Of a stretch of DNA of 64,000 nucleotides, positions 20,138-33,988 are shown piece by piece. The translations under genes and the position numbers were made by a program. This stretch comes from Unio delphinus (Eukaryota > Mollusca > Bivalvia > Unionida > Unionidae): positions 2,015,501 to 2,079,500 of the forward strand of contig JAQISU010000193.1 of assembly GCA_029339505.1 (NCBI GenBank). The letters are read 5' to 3'. The notes beneath the pieces are model-generated. The model was given only the letters and a program-made list of their open reading frames with translations, was not told where the DNA came from and ran no database searches. Each line of letters begins with the position of its first letter. The stretch's first letter is position 1.

Positions 20138-21417
20138 TTGAAAATTATTAGAGCCGCGATTTAGTATTTAAGTTGACAATTGGCAAGGAAGGAAACGTTT
20201 TGTGCTGATAATTCCGTCATCAATTGTGATCCCAATGTTTGTAGAAATTGAAATTTATGAAATAATTCAATAGCGTGCGGCAATGCATGTAATACACATT
20301 TTTGTATAGTATGGCTATCGATGTGTTGCCATTACAGTTAGGTAATTTACTTAGTATTTTTAATTAGTGGACCTGAGCTAATAGGGCTCGGAATGCCTGA
20401 TCAATTCATGCCAAAATGAACGAAGGACCAATTCGTATTACCATCTTCATTATACAGTATACCTAAAATAAACTGTTATGTTATCTTATATTAATAATAT
20501 AATGCAACCTTTACTATTATTACTAAAATAAACTGTTATGGTATCTTATATTATTAATATAATGCAACCTTTACAATTTTGACTATGTTTTATAGTCTAA
20601 GAATGAGAGACTCCACTAAACTATCTCGGGACATTCTCATTTATCAGTGAACTTCGCTATGTCTGTCAATGAGCACGGACTGTTATCCAAAGAAGCACAA
20701 CGAAAGTTTACTATTTTTAATGGATCTTAGAAGATACTAAAATAATATATTTCTTTCATTCGTTAATTTATTCTAACTCTTGATCTGAACTAATATTGTT
20801 ATCGAGAAGCAAGTATAAACATAGTCTGTATAAATCGATCTGAAATCGTACTTGAAGCTAATAAATAGTACCATATTAGTTATATAATACTACAATATGA
20901 AATGGCCTCTACACGTTATTAGACCTAATTAATTATGTCATCAATATGGTTATTTTTTTCTGATCCTGTCGGACCTTTCAGCAATGTTCAAGCAAGTTCA
21001 ATCCAGCAGCTTTTAGTTATTTATTAATTGTGTAATCAATGTGAACATATACATTGTACACCCTGTCGATTCCACAAAGTCCTTTTTCATCATTCTGGTG
21101 TTTGTAGAATCATTGGTTCTGATTTTGTAACATGGGACAAATAATCGGTAGATTCATAAAACGCTTCGGCTCGTTTTGCACCAGTTATTACACTGTTATT
21201 ATTCAGAGTTTTTTGTAATGTCCATTATTTTCCGGGCCAACACAATTTTGTTTGTTCCATTCTTTGTGCACATAATGATATTTGCCGTGTGATTTGTAAA
21301 TTGTATATATAGCAGTTATTAAAGAGAAAGACAACATTTATCCAATGATGTATCAAGATTCACAATAATCTAACACTAACAACATTTTCAATCACAAAAT
21401 ATGTGTAAAAAGCAAAC

Positions 21418-21446
21418 ATAATAATAATAATAATAATAATAATAAT

Positions 21447-21494
<48 letters not shown>
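21418..21494. repeat. (ATA)n microsatellite
   Basis: A run of ATA/AAT triplets with one interruption. It is present at the same place in copy Q (59069-59130). Confidence 0.95.
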
Positions 21495-21497
<3 letters not shown>

Positions 21498-24400
21498 GAG
21501 TTTGGATAGCGCCTAATCTTTCGAAGGTCTAAGCGCTTTACACCATCAATAATGATATAATATACTGAATAAGAATGTTAAAAATTAATACCCCCAGAAT
21601 ATGTCAAAAATATGGTTTATTAACACTTTATTCAACATTGACTCACCTACTCATGCCTGAAATTCCTTTGAGACGTCTTAAGATATTGTGATAACTAAGC
21701 TCAGGCTGCCGAATCCAGTCTTTACATGCTAGATAGACAAACCCTGACTCACCGAGGGTTTAAGACCCTTCGGCTACCCTCAGCCTGGTTAAGGCGGTCC
21801 GTAGAGGCTGTTTTCCGGAATGTGGTCTCTGCTCATACAACATGTTTTTGGAGCCTCTGGTACGAGTTGAGTGCCAAGTGCGGACCGAATGTGTGCCAGC
21901 TACCCCCGAAGACATACGACTGCTTACCGAAGGAGTACGACTACTTAGCCAGCCAATGGAGATACCCCTTCTCAGGACACACAACACACATCATACTAAT
22001 TTGATCTATTGCTCTAACACATAATGTCATTGGCTGTATGATTTTTAACCTTGTATATATTTCTTTGTTTACGGTCAAAAATAAATCAGATTGACATATG
22101 AAGCATCACAATGCAAATGAGAGCATTATTGTTTACATTTACAAACGAATCAATTTTCCAACGGAAGACAAATTTTCTTTTTTATTGATTAATGTATATA
22201 GCGTTTTTTTTAAAATAAACTAAATGTATCGTGCAGAGAATAGTATATTTAAATGATGACGTAGCAAACATGACCTGGCAGTGTTTGTGCTTTTCAGTTC
22301 ATGTGAACGTTCAACAAATGGAATTAGCCAACAAAAGAAACACACTAGGTGATTGTTTCCCTTTAAAACAGTCTTTCACATGTTTCATCACATATAGTTT
22401 TCATTTGCGAGGAGCAGTTAAGAATTATAAATAAGTAAACCTGTTGAAACCATATACAGAATAATACTAATAAGTATTTTGAGCCAAACATATGGCAATA
22501 TGGTATGACACTGGATATCTTGCGATGTTTCTTGACAATTTGAGTTGTTGCTATTTGTACAGGAACACTAATTGTAGACATCATCAGAATTTTCCTCAAG
22601 CATTCAAACTGTGTCGTGCAATAAAAAGGAAAAATCTATGAAAGTTTATCTCTCAGTGAAAGTTCATTTTTGTTTAAATCATGAGAGTTTTAATGTTTTT
22701 TGTTTTCTATGCCCTTATTATTCAAAATTTAGAGTTTTCTACTCTAAATTGTAGTTTTATGGAAAATGAGATATTAACTTTATAAGTGAAGTTTTATTCT
22801 TCTCGAACAGTTTCCAAAGTACATGTACAATTCTCTGGTTGAGCAATTCTGGCGTTGACTATTAAGAGTCTGATGTGAAACTGATTATCTCTTCTATGTA
22901 GGACGTTAGTTTGAAACGCGATGGAAAAGTCACTATGGTTATCTTAACATAGGTAACGCGTGACTTGTAAGAGCTAAGAGTAGACATTGAATATTCTTTT
23001 AAAAAATAATGAACCAAATTATAAAACTTGACAAAAACTGTATTCAAGCAACATTTTGCCATCCTCTGACTCAGCTACTCGTGCTTTAATTTCCATGGAG
23101 TAATATTATCATATTGTTGATAAATACGATTTATAGACATCAGTTTGTGCGCGAGCTCATGAATTGGCCAACCTTAGATGATGACGTTATCTAGCACGCG
23201 ACAACAAAACATTATACAGGTAAACTAGACACAACATAAATCGGATCTTCATGTTATAGGTAAAACTACATTGCCTCTAAGAAATAAAACTTTATAAAAA
23301 TATTGCCGTCGCATTCATCAATGCCCACGATATGCAATTTATGTATTATGACTATTGTTGTGTTGCCAATAGAAATAGGATGTTAGGTGCTATTATTACT
23401 ATTATATTGTTTCCTCACAGAAAGGTTTGTTTACGGCTTTGTTTCTTGTTTTCTTTGTGGAATTATTCTTCTCTTTGCGGTATTGAGAAAGTAATTGGTA
23501 TTTACTGAAGGCCGTTTAACCGGTTTCGCTGAAATTTTGCGCTGCAGCTTTACGGTTTTTCAGTCATATGAATGTATCCACCATCCCGTTTTCTCGCATA
23601 ACATGTTATTCTGCCTGTGATTGGTAACTTTCATATATTGTTATGCTTAAAGACAAAGAGAGGAACAAAGTGATTATATAAAGCGACATAATGAAGACTA
23701 GTGCAGTATTGACAACATATTCAAGCGTAAGCTATATGCAAGCTACACACAAATCAATTATCAACACTAGCAAGGAGTGTTCCATCTCTCTTTAATTTAT
23801 TGTCTGTAAGACCATATATTAACATTTAATTCATTTACTTATAACGTCGGAAAGGTTGTCCGATTTTAATAATGATCAGGACATGTCGCGTACAAAACAC
23901 TGAATGACTGTTGTTGTAATATTTAAATTAAAACATCTTTTCTTTTTATTCACAGAGCTGATGTCGTTTTCGAATGACAGAATCGCGTTTTTAGTAGTAT
24001 TCCTGATTTTGACCAATCTGAGAAACTGAGCATTTTCCTGTAATGTTCTTATCGTGGAAGATACCGAGAATTCCATTTAAAGCGCAAATTTCAGATTTAA
24101 TTGTATATTTAGAATCATTAAGCTTATTTTGCCACCAGCTGGTACTTGAAGTTTCGGATCTTCTTTTCGTCTAAAGCAAGAACGTTGTATGGATTGTTTG
24201 AGGCTAATTTAAGATTCGTATCGGATTTATTCTTTCCATCTTAAACAAAAAAAAGAAAAAGTAAAAAAAACAGAAAATGCCTATAACCAGTGTAGAAATC
24301 TGCTATTAAAATACTTTCATAAGAATGGTTTCAGTCAACCAGAGTCTAAGCCGAAACTGACTATTCTTACTTGTATTATACTAATCTTAAATTTAGCGAT

Positions 24401-24540
24401 AAGTGTCCATGTGGTTATATTCACATAGGAAGCTCGTTACTGATAACCGTGACTTTTCGCGACTCCAAGGCTAGTAATCCCCCACAATTCGTGACGTACA
24501 ATTAACTGAGTCTTGTTGGAATATTAAGGACATACTTACC

Positions 24541-24762
24541 GTTTCTGTGACCCAAGTGATAAAAGCGACCGCCTCGGATGTTGGAGTTTGCGGGTTCGAA
24601 CCAGACTTTAAAATAGTACTAACCGATACCAGGCTAGTTAGTCACCATTAAGAGTTTAGTGTTAGTACGTTTTAGACAACATCATAAACTGCCTCATTGC
24701 TAGAAATGGTTGTTTGTGATTTGGATTTTTAACGTAGCTTTAACAATCTTTCAGTCATATCT
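24541..24762 (+). repeat. tRNA-derived SINE-like unit (copy in block P)
   Basis: A head with an A-box-like GTGACCCAAGTGAT and B box GGGTTCGAACC (about 24592-24602), a body with TTAAGAGTTTAGTGTTAG similar to the SINE at 37301-37613, then at 24723-24761 a 39-bp segment that is the reverse complement of that SINE's tail with one mismatch. The counterpart is at 62181-62401. Confidence 0.65.
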
Positions 24763-26358
24763 AACTGGAAGCATTATTAACCCTGGTTTATAATAGCATA
24801 CCATGTGAGGGCCAGGGTGTATATGTTATGTGATACTGATTAGGCCTATGCCATTGAGGATAACTAGATCTGCCATCATATTATGCTACGGCAGATCTTG
24901 GTAAATGAAGTTCGCCGATGAATAAACTTTATACTCATATTTACTTAATACCGATACACATTTCATAATAACAAGAAAATGGCTCTGGAAATCACGGATG
25001 TTTTGTTAGGAAATCGGTTCTATATTCTTCGTGTACTAAGCTTTCGTTATTTCATTGCTTGTTAGATATGATAACGTTATACTTTGCAACATTTTAAACG
25101 TATTTGTTGACTTTTTCAGGCTAGACGTTTTATCTTGACTTGTGCATGAAAGAATTTCACCTTGGTGCAGAATCAATTCGGAAGATTTAACAATGCGTGT
25201 CACCTATATAAGTTAGTATACCTTTTAATACCATATAATATATATAAATTACTTTGTGTGTGTTATAATTCTAAATTAGTTATGAGGTAACTTGACTGGC
25301 ATGAACAGCAAGTTATATAGCATGAAATACATGTGCAAACGAGATTTTTAACTTGTTCATGAACGTCATAAAGAGAGGAACAATCGTACATATTGATATT
25401 TTGTTTATACACTAAAGATTTAATATATTTACCTATATTTAGTTTTGGGAATGCATGCTACTTTTTCGCGTTTCTTACAGTGTGTGATATTTTGTGGGAA
25501 ATACTTATTAATGTATCAGTATGCAATATTATGTTTGACTAACAATGACCAACATGTGCAAAGCAACGAAACGGATATGAGGTATACGATAGCGTCAATT
25601 AAAACGTTGTAGTGTTCATATACACAAAACACTTATGTATTAGCCTAAACTAGGTGAAAGTAGATATTGTGAAAACATACATTAATGAAGATGCATGTTT
25701 TAGTAGTGAAAAACAAGAGATACAAATACATATTGGGATAGATTGAGGAACATATCTGCGAGTATAAGATATGTGGCTGACCTGGAAGTGACCGTTGGGC
25801 TTTGTCATGGTTCTAGTATGTTACACAGATATCATCTAGGCCTGGCTGTACAGAGGAAAGCACATACGCTGACCAAGATGGAGAGCTTGAACTCGGGTTC
25901 ATTAGCCCAGTTTTCAAACATTGCGAGTAGTAAAGCTGCATATAGACGAAATGCAACTCCGGTGTCGGAAGTTTGTCCTCACAACTCCATCAACCTTTAT
26001 TAAACCTGTTCCCAATTCAATTGAGTAATGAATAATCCATTTCCTTCATTACTATATCCCAATCCAGTTTGTCGTACTCGGAAGCTCTCTTTATTTCAGC
26101 TATGACGTCCTGTATCACGTCTCCAGTAACTTAATTTGTCGCCTTGAGGGTGATTATTTCTATTTTAACTTGCATTCAATACTGGACGACTTTGAGTCAC
26201 AATTATCGCAAGTGATGCAGGATGATGTTCATTGTATATTCACTTAGTACAAGGCTTCGGTCAAATTTATATCAGCCCACGTATACACTATTTTGCAGAA
26301 AGGTTTAACATTTCTCAATCTGAACGCATCTGAGACTTATGCATATCAATCACTGAAC

Positions 26359-27478
26359 CAGGAAACTTCCAGACTTTAATATGATGAGAGGACTCGACAA
26401 GACGTCTTTGATAAAAGTTGGTATAAGAAAAGATAATAAATGATGTTTAGATATTTTTATGATTAGTATATATTTGATTGCGTATTTGGTGGATAAATAT
26501 ATAAATGGATTATTAAAAATGTTTGTAATACATGTCGACTAAAAGAAGATGAATTATAGTTCTGATAAGTAAACATTTTTGGTAGATAGAGAGGAATGTT
26601 TATGAATGTATTTGGCAGCATAATTATCTTTATAAACATTTTGATTCCTATACCAAGAATAGGTACCTGATGTTTAGTCTCAACGTGATAGTAAATTTTC
26701 GTGGGGGAAAGTGCTTGAATGACATATTGATGCTAATAATGGTTACATTTAAATTTATTGAAGAAATGACCAGAATAATTACAACTCAGTTTTTCAAGTA
26801 ATATACAAAGTGTAACTGCAATTAATAATTAATGTTAAGTGCATTAGATAGGGACATATTAATTTATGACCCATCATGATGCAGTGGTAAATTTTATTTC
26901 AGTATTCTTCGATTATGATACAATCAAGATAAAAACATAATTGAGTGATTAAGGGTGTTCTCTGTATGTATTCTTGGGGGTTCTGGCTCACACTGTATGC
27001 TGTGTTACAGGTGTGCATGTAATATAGCGATAATGTACCATCCTTGTTAACTCAGGAGTGTATATCAATAGGGATTGAGTCAGAAGGAGTCTATATAGTG
27101 GTTGAAGCCTGCCAAGGGGCTTATAGCTGGTAAACTGCTCTCAGATGAGCTCAATGCAATCAGCGATGTTCGAATTTAAATAATTTGTCAGGTTCAGATG
27201 TAAAGAATTAACAATTCTCAGTTTGCAGGATATGAAAAAGAACGATTCTTCGTGTTTTTTTGTTATTTATTTCAATTTTTCTTTTAATAAATCGTGAATT
27301 TTGAATAATATGGTTTAACCGTGGATATAGTGTATGAACTATTTCATGCATAGTGTTTCATATCGTTTCCAGCCATGGTAACTGCACACTCGCCCCATGC
27401 ACCTTACTCATTACACAATGATTCTCAGGGTGGTGTAATTTAACCTGCCTGCTCTGGCAAATTTGGCGAGTCTTGCTG

Positions 27479-27527
<49 letters not shown>

Positions 27528-29084
27528 TAATAAAAGTTACAGTTATGCATATCGAAATATTATTAACATTATATTTATATTTATTCCTATACTACTTTCA
27601 TATAATGCTCATTAATGTTAATAACACATCAACACTATTAGTATTGACTTTATTGTTGTAAACGTATTGACACTACTTCTGCTGATCGTACAACTACTGC
27701 TACTACCACCAATGTTACTATTGATGAAAACAATGATTCATGATGGTACTACTACGACCAAACTACTTCTTTACTACTAATATTATTACTATAACCACAC
27801 TACTATTATTGCTACTACCTATCACTATTGTTACTATTGATGAAAACAATGAATAATGCTGCTAATACTTTGTACTACTAATATTATTACCACGATCACA
27901 CTACTACTATTATTATTATTACTGCGACCAAACTACTTCTTTACTACTAATATTATTACTACGACCACACTAATACTACTACTGTTGTAACTACCTACCA
28001 TTTTTGTTAATATTGATAAAAACATTGAATAATGCTGCTACTACTACTACCACGCCCACACTACTACTGTTGCACTACTGCTAATGTTGCTACTGCTAAT
28101 ACTACTACCATAACCACTACTACTACTACTACTTTTGTACTACTTCTAATGTTGCTACTACTACTACTAATACCAATAATGTACTACAACTACTACGGTT
28201 GCATTACTACTGCTACTACTACTACTTCTACTACTGTTGTTCTACTGCTACTACTTCTACTACTACTTTTGTACTAATACTGATACGGATGCATCACTAC
28301 TACTACTTGTACTGTTATTGTTGTACTACTACTAAAACGGTTACATTACTACTCCTACTACTACTATTGATGTTACTACTACTACTACTACTTTTACTAC
28401 TATTTTTGTACTAATACTAATGTGAATTACTACTACTACTACTACTACTATTGTTGTACTACTAATAATAACATGGTTGCATTACTACTACTACTACTAT
28501 TGATAATAGTACTACAACTACAACTAATACTGCACCACCATCACTACTAAGAATTTATCATTAGAAAACAATACATTTATGTGTGATATAGATGATACTT
28601 GAATTACTTTAATATCTCTCTGTACAGATATAATTTGCCATATTGCGTGTGCATATAGTGATCCCTAAAACATGTCTATATATCTAATCAGCTATCCTTC
28701 CACTGAAACACTTATTTTGCAGATGTATAACTGCTTTTCTGCTCTACAAAATTAAGACGTCCAGACATAGCAAAAGTTAAATATATCCATACTTCTCCAA
28801 CGTGTTTCACATAAAGACTTCAAATGAGAACTACAATTTGAGATCTAAATTACGTATTGAAATGCCATTAGTCTTTGCTAATCTTGGATACGTTTCTTTT
28901 GGAACATATTATTTGGAGTATGGACACATTGTCATAAGTATATGAAAGAAGAAAGGAGTAATATAGCAAACTCGTTTATTGCAGAGCATAAGCTTCGATG
29001 TCTTCCAAATGTAATGGAGTAAAATGAATAGAGTTCGGACTTCCTTTACATACACCTTTAGACGGTCTTTCAATATGTACTTAC
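26359..29084. other. Non-coding AT-rich stretch
   Basis: No convincing gene. It holds an (ATA)n run (27481-27534) and a long imperfect ACT/ATT triplet region (about 27660-28545) whose reading frames of Leu, Tyr and Thr runs are artefacts of the repeat. Confidence 0.7.
27660..28545. repeat. Imperfect trinucleotide-rich region (ACT/CTA family)
   Basis: About 0.9 kb built largely from ACT, ATT and CTG-like triplets in register, with longer recurring units such as GATGAAAACAATGA (near 27722 and 27839) and CCAAACTACTTCTTTACTACT (near 27758 and 27929, differing in flank). It is an old, diversified minisatellite or microsatellite. Confidence 0.85.
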
Positions 29085-29259
29085 ATCTTATTGAAATACA
29101 CGAATTATCGTTGCAAAGATCGTCTCCACAGCATATGTCGCACAGGGTAAGTTGTCGTTTTCTTCCTACTATTTTACCAGTTTCTTGAAGATGCTGCAAA
29201 TCAACGCCAGTGGCGATGCCATAAATTTCGAGACTGAGTATCGTAACTAATTGACATTG
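29085..29259 (-). CDS. Putative exon of a Ly6/uPAR (three-finger) protein
   Basis: A 175-nt open stretch flanked on the minus strand by a good acceptor (T-rich tract, then TCTCAATTTCAG, ending at 29260) and a good donor (GTAAGTAC at 29084-29077). The encoded segment ends with TLCDICCGDDLCNDNSC; CCxxDLCN is the C-terminal signature of Ly6/three-finger domains. Upstream exons (signal peptide, first two fingers) would lie at higher coordinates but were not identified. The family includes membrane-anchored or secreted receptors and ligands; which one this is cannot be told. It is the only host-like exon I can support. Confidence 0.4.
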
Positions 29260-29785
29260 CTGAAATTGAGAGTATAAAGTAAAAAAAACTTTTTTTTGAT
29301 TCACATATTTTATTAAATGAATCATGTTGGCATACGGAAAATAAAAACTGTTAAAATAGATAACTACACCTGGTGTTATGTGTCTCCTTGCGCATATTAA
29401 TATACAATTGTTATTCATTAATACCAGTTGTAGTGATCATCATTTGTTGAAATTTCATACGGGCATAGGGTATATTAATTTTAGTAATGACCATATTACC
29501 GCATAGGACATATAATTAGTATGTGTTAGAGTTACTAACAATTAAATAAATTATTAAATATGTTTACGAAAATCTCGCTTTCTCCATCTTCATTGGTTGA
29601 TCACATGTGATCTTCGCTGATTTAAGGAATCTTGATTAGGTTATATCGTGAGAGTCATTCTACGATTTATCAAATTGTCTTCTGTACGTTTTCACCTTGT
29701 TGCTGGTACATAATTAGTGTAGTTTGATAAGTATCGCCATTCTTACTTCTCGTGTCCGTTTTGTAACATAAGTATGCAGAAGCAT

Positions 29786-29788
<3 letters not shown>

Positions 29789-29839
<51 letters not shown>
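29789..29839. repeat. (TA)n microsatellite
   Basis: About 50 bp of TA. Confidence 0.95.
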
Positions 29840-29842
<3 letters not shown>

Positions 29843-31312
29843 TGAACCGACAATATCCGTTTGTTACGATTATTCGTAGGAAATATGAATTGCGCACGGA
29901 CTGTGTCATACCAGAACTAATTGCATCGTGTCAATCCCACAAATGCTGCTAAGCATCTTCACATTTATACATTTATATAATGTTTGTTTGGATTAATATA
30001 GGTCCATCATTCTTAAAGAATGAAAACACAAAATTATTTGATGTCCGAATTCGAAACACTTGTGATTGTCATCTTCTTCACATCAAAGTTTTATACAAAT
30101 ACTTTAATTTGCGTTATTATGAGAGACACATTTCGATGCTTTGCAGGATACATTTTCTGCTTATATGATAGCTATTAAAATACGAACGAACTAGTTTATG
30201 TTAGCCAACTAGAACGTATTTAAATTAAATTGATAGGTCGGTCGTTATGGCTCTCAACATTAATGTCTTATACATCAGTGTGATGGATAGCGATTAAGAA
30301 ATTCCTGCACTGAGTAATGTACATATATATATGTTTGTGTGTACGTGTGTGTGTGTGTGGGGGGGGGGGTGTCTGATTCTAAAAATAAAATGATCATTTC
30401 AAAATGGATTGGACAATAATTTCCGGATTTATTTCGCTTTTACATGAATACATCTGTAAGTCATCATTAAAGATGAAAAACAAATTCAGAAACTGTTTGT
30501 TCCGATTGTAGCATATTTGCGACCGTTAATTTGTAACGCGTTGTTCCAAGTTAGTTTTTGATATTCAAAATATTTTGTATGCAATGAGTTTAATTTAAGT
30601 TCATTGATATTCTCCAAACAGACATGTGTAATATTACGAACAAAGGTCTGCTTAACGACTCGGAATATAAATTATAAGAAAAGAAAATGTTTCCAATTAG
30701 GACGAAGATATATGATCGATAGCATCATATGAAAGGGACCAATTGCCTTAATTTACCTTCCTGAAATAGTTTATGGTTCGTGACCGTCGGTTTGTGATAT
30801 AATTCAATTTCTTTTTTTCAGAGTTTCAAGACCATTGTCTTCTAACTCGAATATAATCTGGGCTATGTTCTTGCAATATATTTCTAGGTTGCCTTACGTT
30901 TTTGTAATTTTGTTGCAATTTGCTTCAATATTTACACAGTTGATGATATCCCAAACCCATAGTATCCAGTATTATCTAATAGAATTTGCACCATTTAGGA
31001 AAATATGTTACTCACTAACTATGATCCGCAGTTATGATTACAATCGTATACTCATGATAAATTGCCGATTGAAATTAGACAGAAAGATCCAGTGATCCGT
31101 TTCAGGAGAGCTTAAAACACCTTTTGCAACTGCAAGGACAAATTTAAACACCTAATAATGTTTTCTAGATTTAATATTTTCAGTTTTTTTATGATTTCAA
31201 ATTTTATCGTGTTTAGTTTTGTTTTGATATTTGTAGTCATATCATTATAAATGTTTTAAAGGGCATATAACTTCCAAAGATTAGACGTTATAGAAAGTTT
31301 TAATCCTCCTCC

Positions 31313-31372
<60 letters not shown>
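31313..31372. repeat. (ATT)n microsatellite
   Basis: About 60 bp of pure ATT triplets. Confidence 0.95.
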
Positions 31373-31374
<2 letters not shown>

Positions 31375-31779
31375 CATTAGTCATGACATTCATTCAGAGA
31401 CCATTAACGACTGCCAAACGTTTAAACCACGACGCACAAAGCGTGTGCGTGGCAAGTTGTATTTGAAAGCAGCATGATAAATAATTATCTGCACTATTCT
31501 GTACTAAACCTACTACGATGTATACAGGCCTGAACCTTTACGTTATTTATTCCTATCTTTAGCATTGAGCTTAATAAAATAGATGTGTCAGAGTTAAAAG
31601 AGTGGTGTTATCCAAAGGTTCACTGAGATTGTTAGATGTACTCTTATTTAAGTTGAAGTCGACCAGAACTCCTCCTTTTACAGGCTACATAAAAAAGTAA
31701 TATACCTGGTAGCCAACACGTATTGACCGACACATTAGTGATATGTATTGTAATATTTAATTTACTCATATGATTTAAT

Positions 31780-32055
31780 TATCCATGAAACTGAAGATTC
31801 AAGTATTATTTAACGAATATCATCAAGACTTGGATAAATGCAGTGACTAAGATGGACTTATTTCTAAATGGGAATAGAAACATGAAACATATAATATAGT
31901 TGAATTCATAGTATTTCATTATCCAAAAAACTGTAGATGCAAGTATTGTTTAACGAGTACCATTAAGATATGGATAAACACAGTGACTAACGTAGAATTA
32001 TTTCTTAATAGAAATAATGAAATAAAGTTAAGGAAATAGTTGAATTCAAAGTATT
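31780..32055 (+). repeat. Diverged tandem duplication (about 130 bp unit)
   Basis: Two copies share ATTATCCA, CTG.AGAT.CAAGTATT.TTTAACGA, GGATAAA..CAGTGACTAA and AGTTGAATTCA.AGTATTT. Confidence 0.7.
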
Positions 32056-33252
32056 TTTTGTCTACAAACCTATTTATGTTTCATCGTTACTTAGGTAATA
32101 CTTTGATATGATAGCCCTATCTACACTTTGACACATCGAGCCGATATGCCGGTGCCTCTTCGCCACCTTATCCAAACAAATTGATGTAGTTCGAACTTGA
32201 ACACTGGTCCTGCATGCTCGAGACATAGGGGAGTATATAACTTGAATGGACTGGAAAATATGCATCTTCCTATGTCCCTCCGTACTTATACAAATACCTT
32301 TCATATAAATATACCTGTATTGGCTTACCTCTGTAGCGTAATCATAATTTCAATGTTACACTGAAACGTTATCCGTTTAGGACAATTCTATCCACAATTT
32401 TGGAACGATGTCCAATACAAATATATATCGTTAGGACAAACACAAATACTGGTGCTATACCATCGCTGCAGTAATCAAATTTGCGGTATAGAAATATAAT
32501 GGTTTGCGTGTATATACCATAAATCAATGTATTTCCGGCATAAGTCACTTTTATTGATAATCAACACGAACATAAAACAAATGGTTGTTCGGTTGAATTA
32601 AGGGCAATTTAAAATATATGTAACTTTTATTATACATTGAAAATTACATTTGACTATACCGCTGTATCCAAAAACATTAACTATCTGATAGTATTATGAA
32701 TGAGTCAGTCACAATAAAAAGCACATCATATTGTGTACCTTGTGAGTTAATAAATGATTGTGATCCATAAAACGTTTTGGAAAGTTAGAAAAGACTACAT
32801 TTGTACAGCAATATGCTTCAAAGCGTGAAGTTAATACTGTCCTACATAAAATAAGTCTATTAACCCAATTTCGATTTATCAAAGTTCAGGATCCACTAAG
32901 CTATTTGTGATAAGGATCTATTTGTTTTCAATGTAAATACAATACATATTAAAAATATTTTTACATATATTGTTAGTCCCAGTATATCATCTTTGAAATA
33001 TACTTTGTTTTAGGAATTTCTTATACACCTTAAATATATTTTTCAGCGTATTTACAAATCTGTTTTCATTATCTCAGCCATTTGCAATAAGCGTCTACTA
33101 AATTCCTAAATTGTTAAGCCGCTATATAAAAAATAAAGTAGAAAATTACGAATTTTAATTTAGATACCATGTAATGATATATTTTGCAGCAGATTATTTA
33201 CACCCAACCTTCTACACCGATGCTCTCGATAAATCGAATGGCATTGATGTCA

Positions 33253-33257
33253 TGTCG
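33253..33257. other. Target site duplication, left copy (TGTCG)
   Basis: TGTCG directly before the left TIR (33258) recurs directly after the right TIR (47566-47570). Five bases fit integrase-type insertion; Mavericks usually make six. Confidence 0.6.
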
Positions 33258-33485
33258 AGCAGCAGAGGGGGCGAACAGACCAACTTTTTATTGGTGTCTA
33301 TTCGGCAAACCAAGGCTTCCTCATAAATGCTTAATAGAAACGTGCATTTGGCAAAATAGCAGAGGGAGAGAACAGACCAACTCTTTATAGGCGAAGATTC
33401 GGGAAACCAAGACTTCCTCGTAAATGCTTAATAGAAGCGTCCATTTGGCAAAATAGAATCGAAAAAAAGGACGCCAACGTCGTTG
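33258..33485 (+). repeat. Left terminal inverted repeat of element B
   Basis: Starts AGCAGCAGAGGGGGCGAAC. The reverse complement of 33258-33355 matches 47462-47565 closely. It consists of two ~97-bp sub-repeats (33258-33354 and 33355-33460), each running from AGCAGAGGG to TTTGGCAAAATAG, then an inner segment with GGACGCCAACG. Confidence 0.9.
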
Positions 33486-33532
33486 TCACTAACCCCCTCT
33501 GCTGCTATGGGGTAAAACATTTTTTCAGGATT

Positions 33533-33985
33533 TCAACGGAATATTTGACCTAATCCGATTCGATATCTTGTTTTAGGATCTATTAGATTCATCGTTACAA
33601 ATCCATGTGGAGTTAATTCAGCGTGACTAAAGAAATTTTTAAATTGATTAAAATCCATTTCACTGCACCAGGTTTGCCACATATTTCTTTGTGTATGAAT
33701 GTCAACTCCGTTAAACATACATAACAAGTTAAGTTATCTCTGATCACTTTAGGTATTTGCGTGTACCGTTGAGTGACATATATCACGTCAGTATTTTTAT
33801 TCCTACCTCTGGAAAATATCCTAGCTGGATTCTTTTGATTGTCTCACATTACATCATCATATACGACTAAATTGTTAATACTTCCATCGTTATCATCAAT
33901 ACTCTGTGCTTGTACGGTCCGGGATATTAAATACAACTTGTCCCATTTCATATGTCTCATTATCATATCAATTAACAACTGTGTA
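33533..33985 (-). pseudogene. Packaging ATPase remnant (element B)
   Basis: The homologue of 7014-7676. The C-terminal two thirds are recognisable: NNLVVYDD (Walker B) near 33860, a NPARIFSRGR segment, then the C-terminal block in the open frame 33533-33727. Lesions: a stop in the Walker B neighbourhood (33842), a frameshift near 33725, and loss of the N-terminus with the Walker A loop. The truncated 5' end abuts PLA2 sequence at about 33985, so one deletion removed Walker A, the zinc ribbon and the start of PLA2. Confidence 0.85.
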
Positions 33986-33988
33986 ACA

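Larger units (their letters stand above)
29260..33257. other. Non-coding AT-rich stretch
   Basis: No gene recognised. It contains (TA)n 29789-29839, (GT)n-(G)n about 30336-30369, (ATT)n 31313-31372 and a diverged tandem duplication of about 130 bp (31780-32055). The last bases (33253-33257, TGTCG) are the target duplication of element B. Confidence 0.6.

Noticed and set aside
21726..22004. 92-codon frame conserved in both segmental duplicates (also 59363-59641)
   Set aside because: Open in both copies, but the copies are too alike for that to mean selection, frames on both strands are open, and no domain or splice context is visible.
24866..24898. Inverted repeat AGATCTGCC / GGCAGATCT as a terminator or regulatory site
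   Set aside because: Present in both duplicate copies but isolated in non-coding repeat DNA, with no gene nearby; likely part of an old repeat.
28909..29418. Single 169-codon gene on the minus strand
   Set aside because: The frame runs through a strong acceptor and donor site; only the central 175 nt look like an exon.
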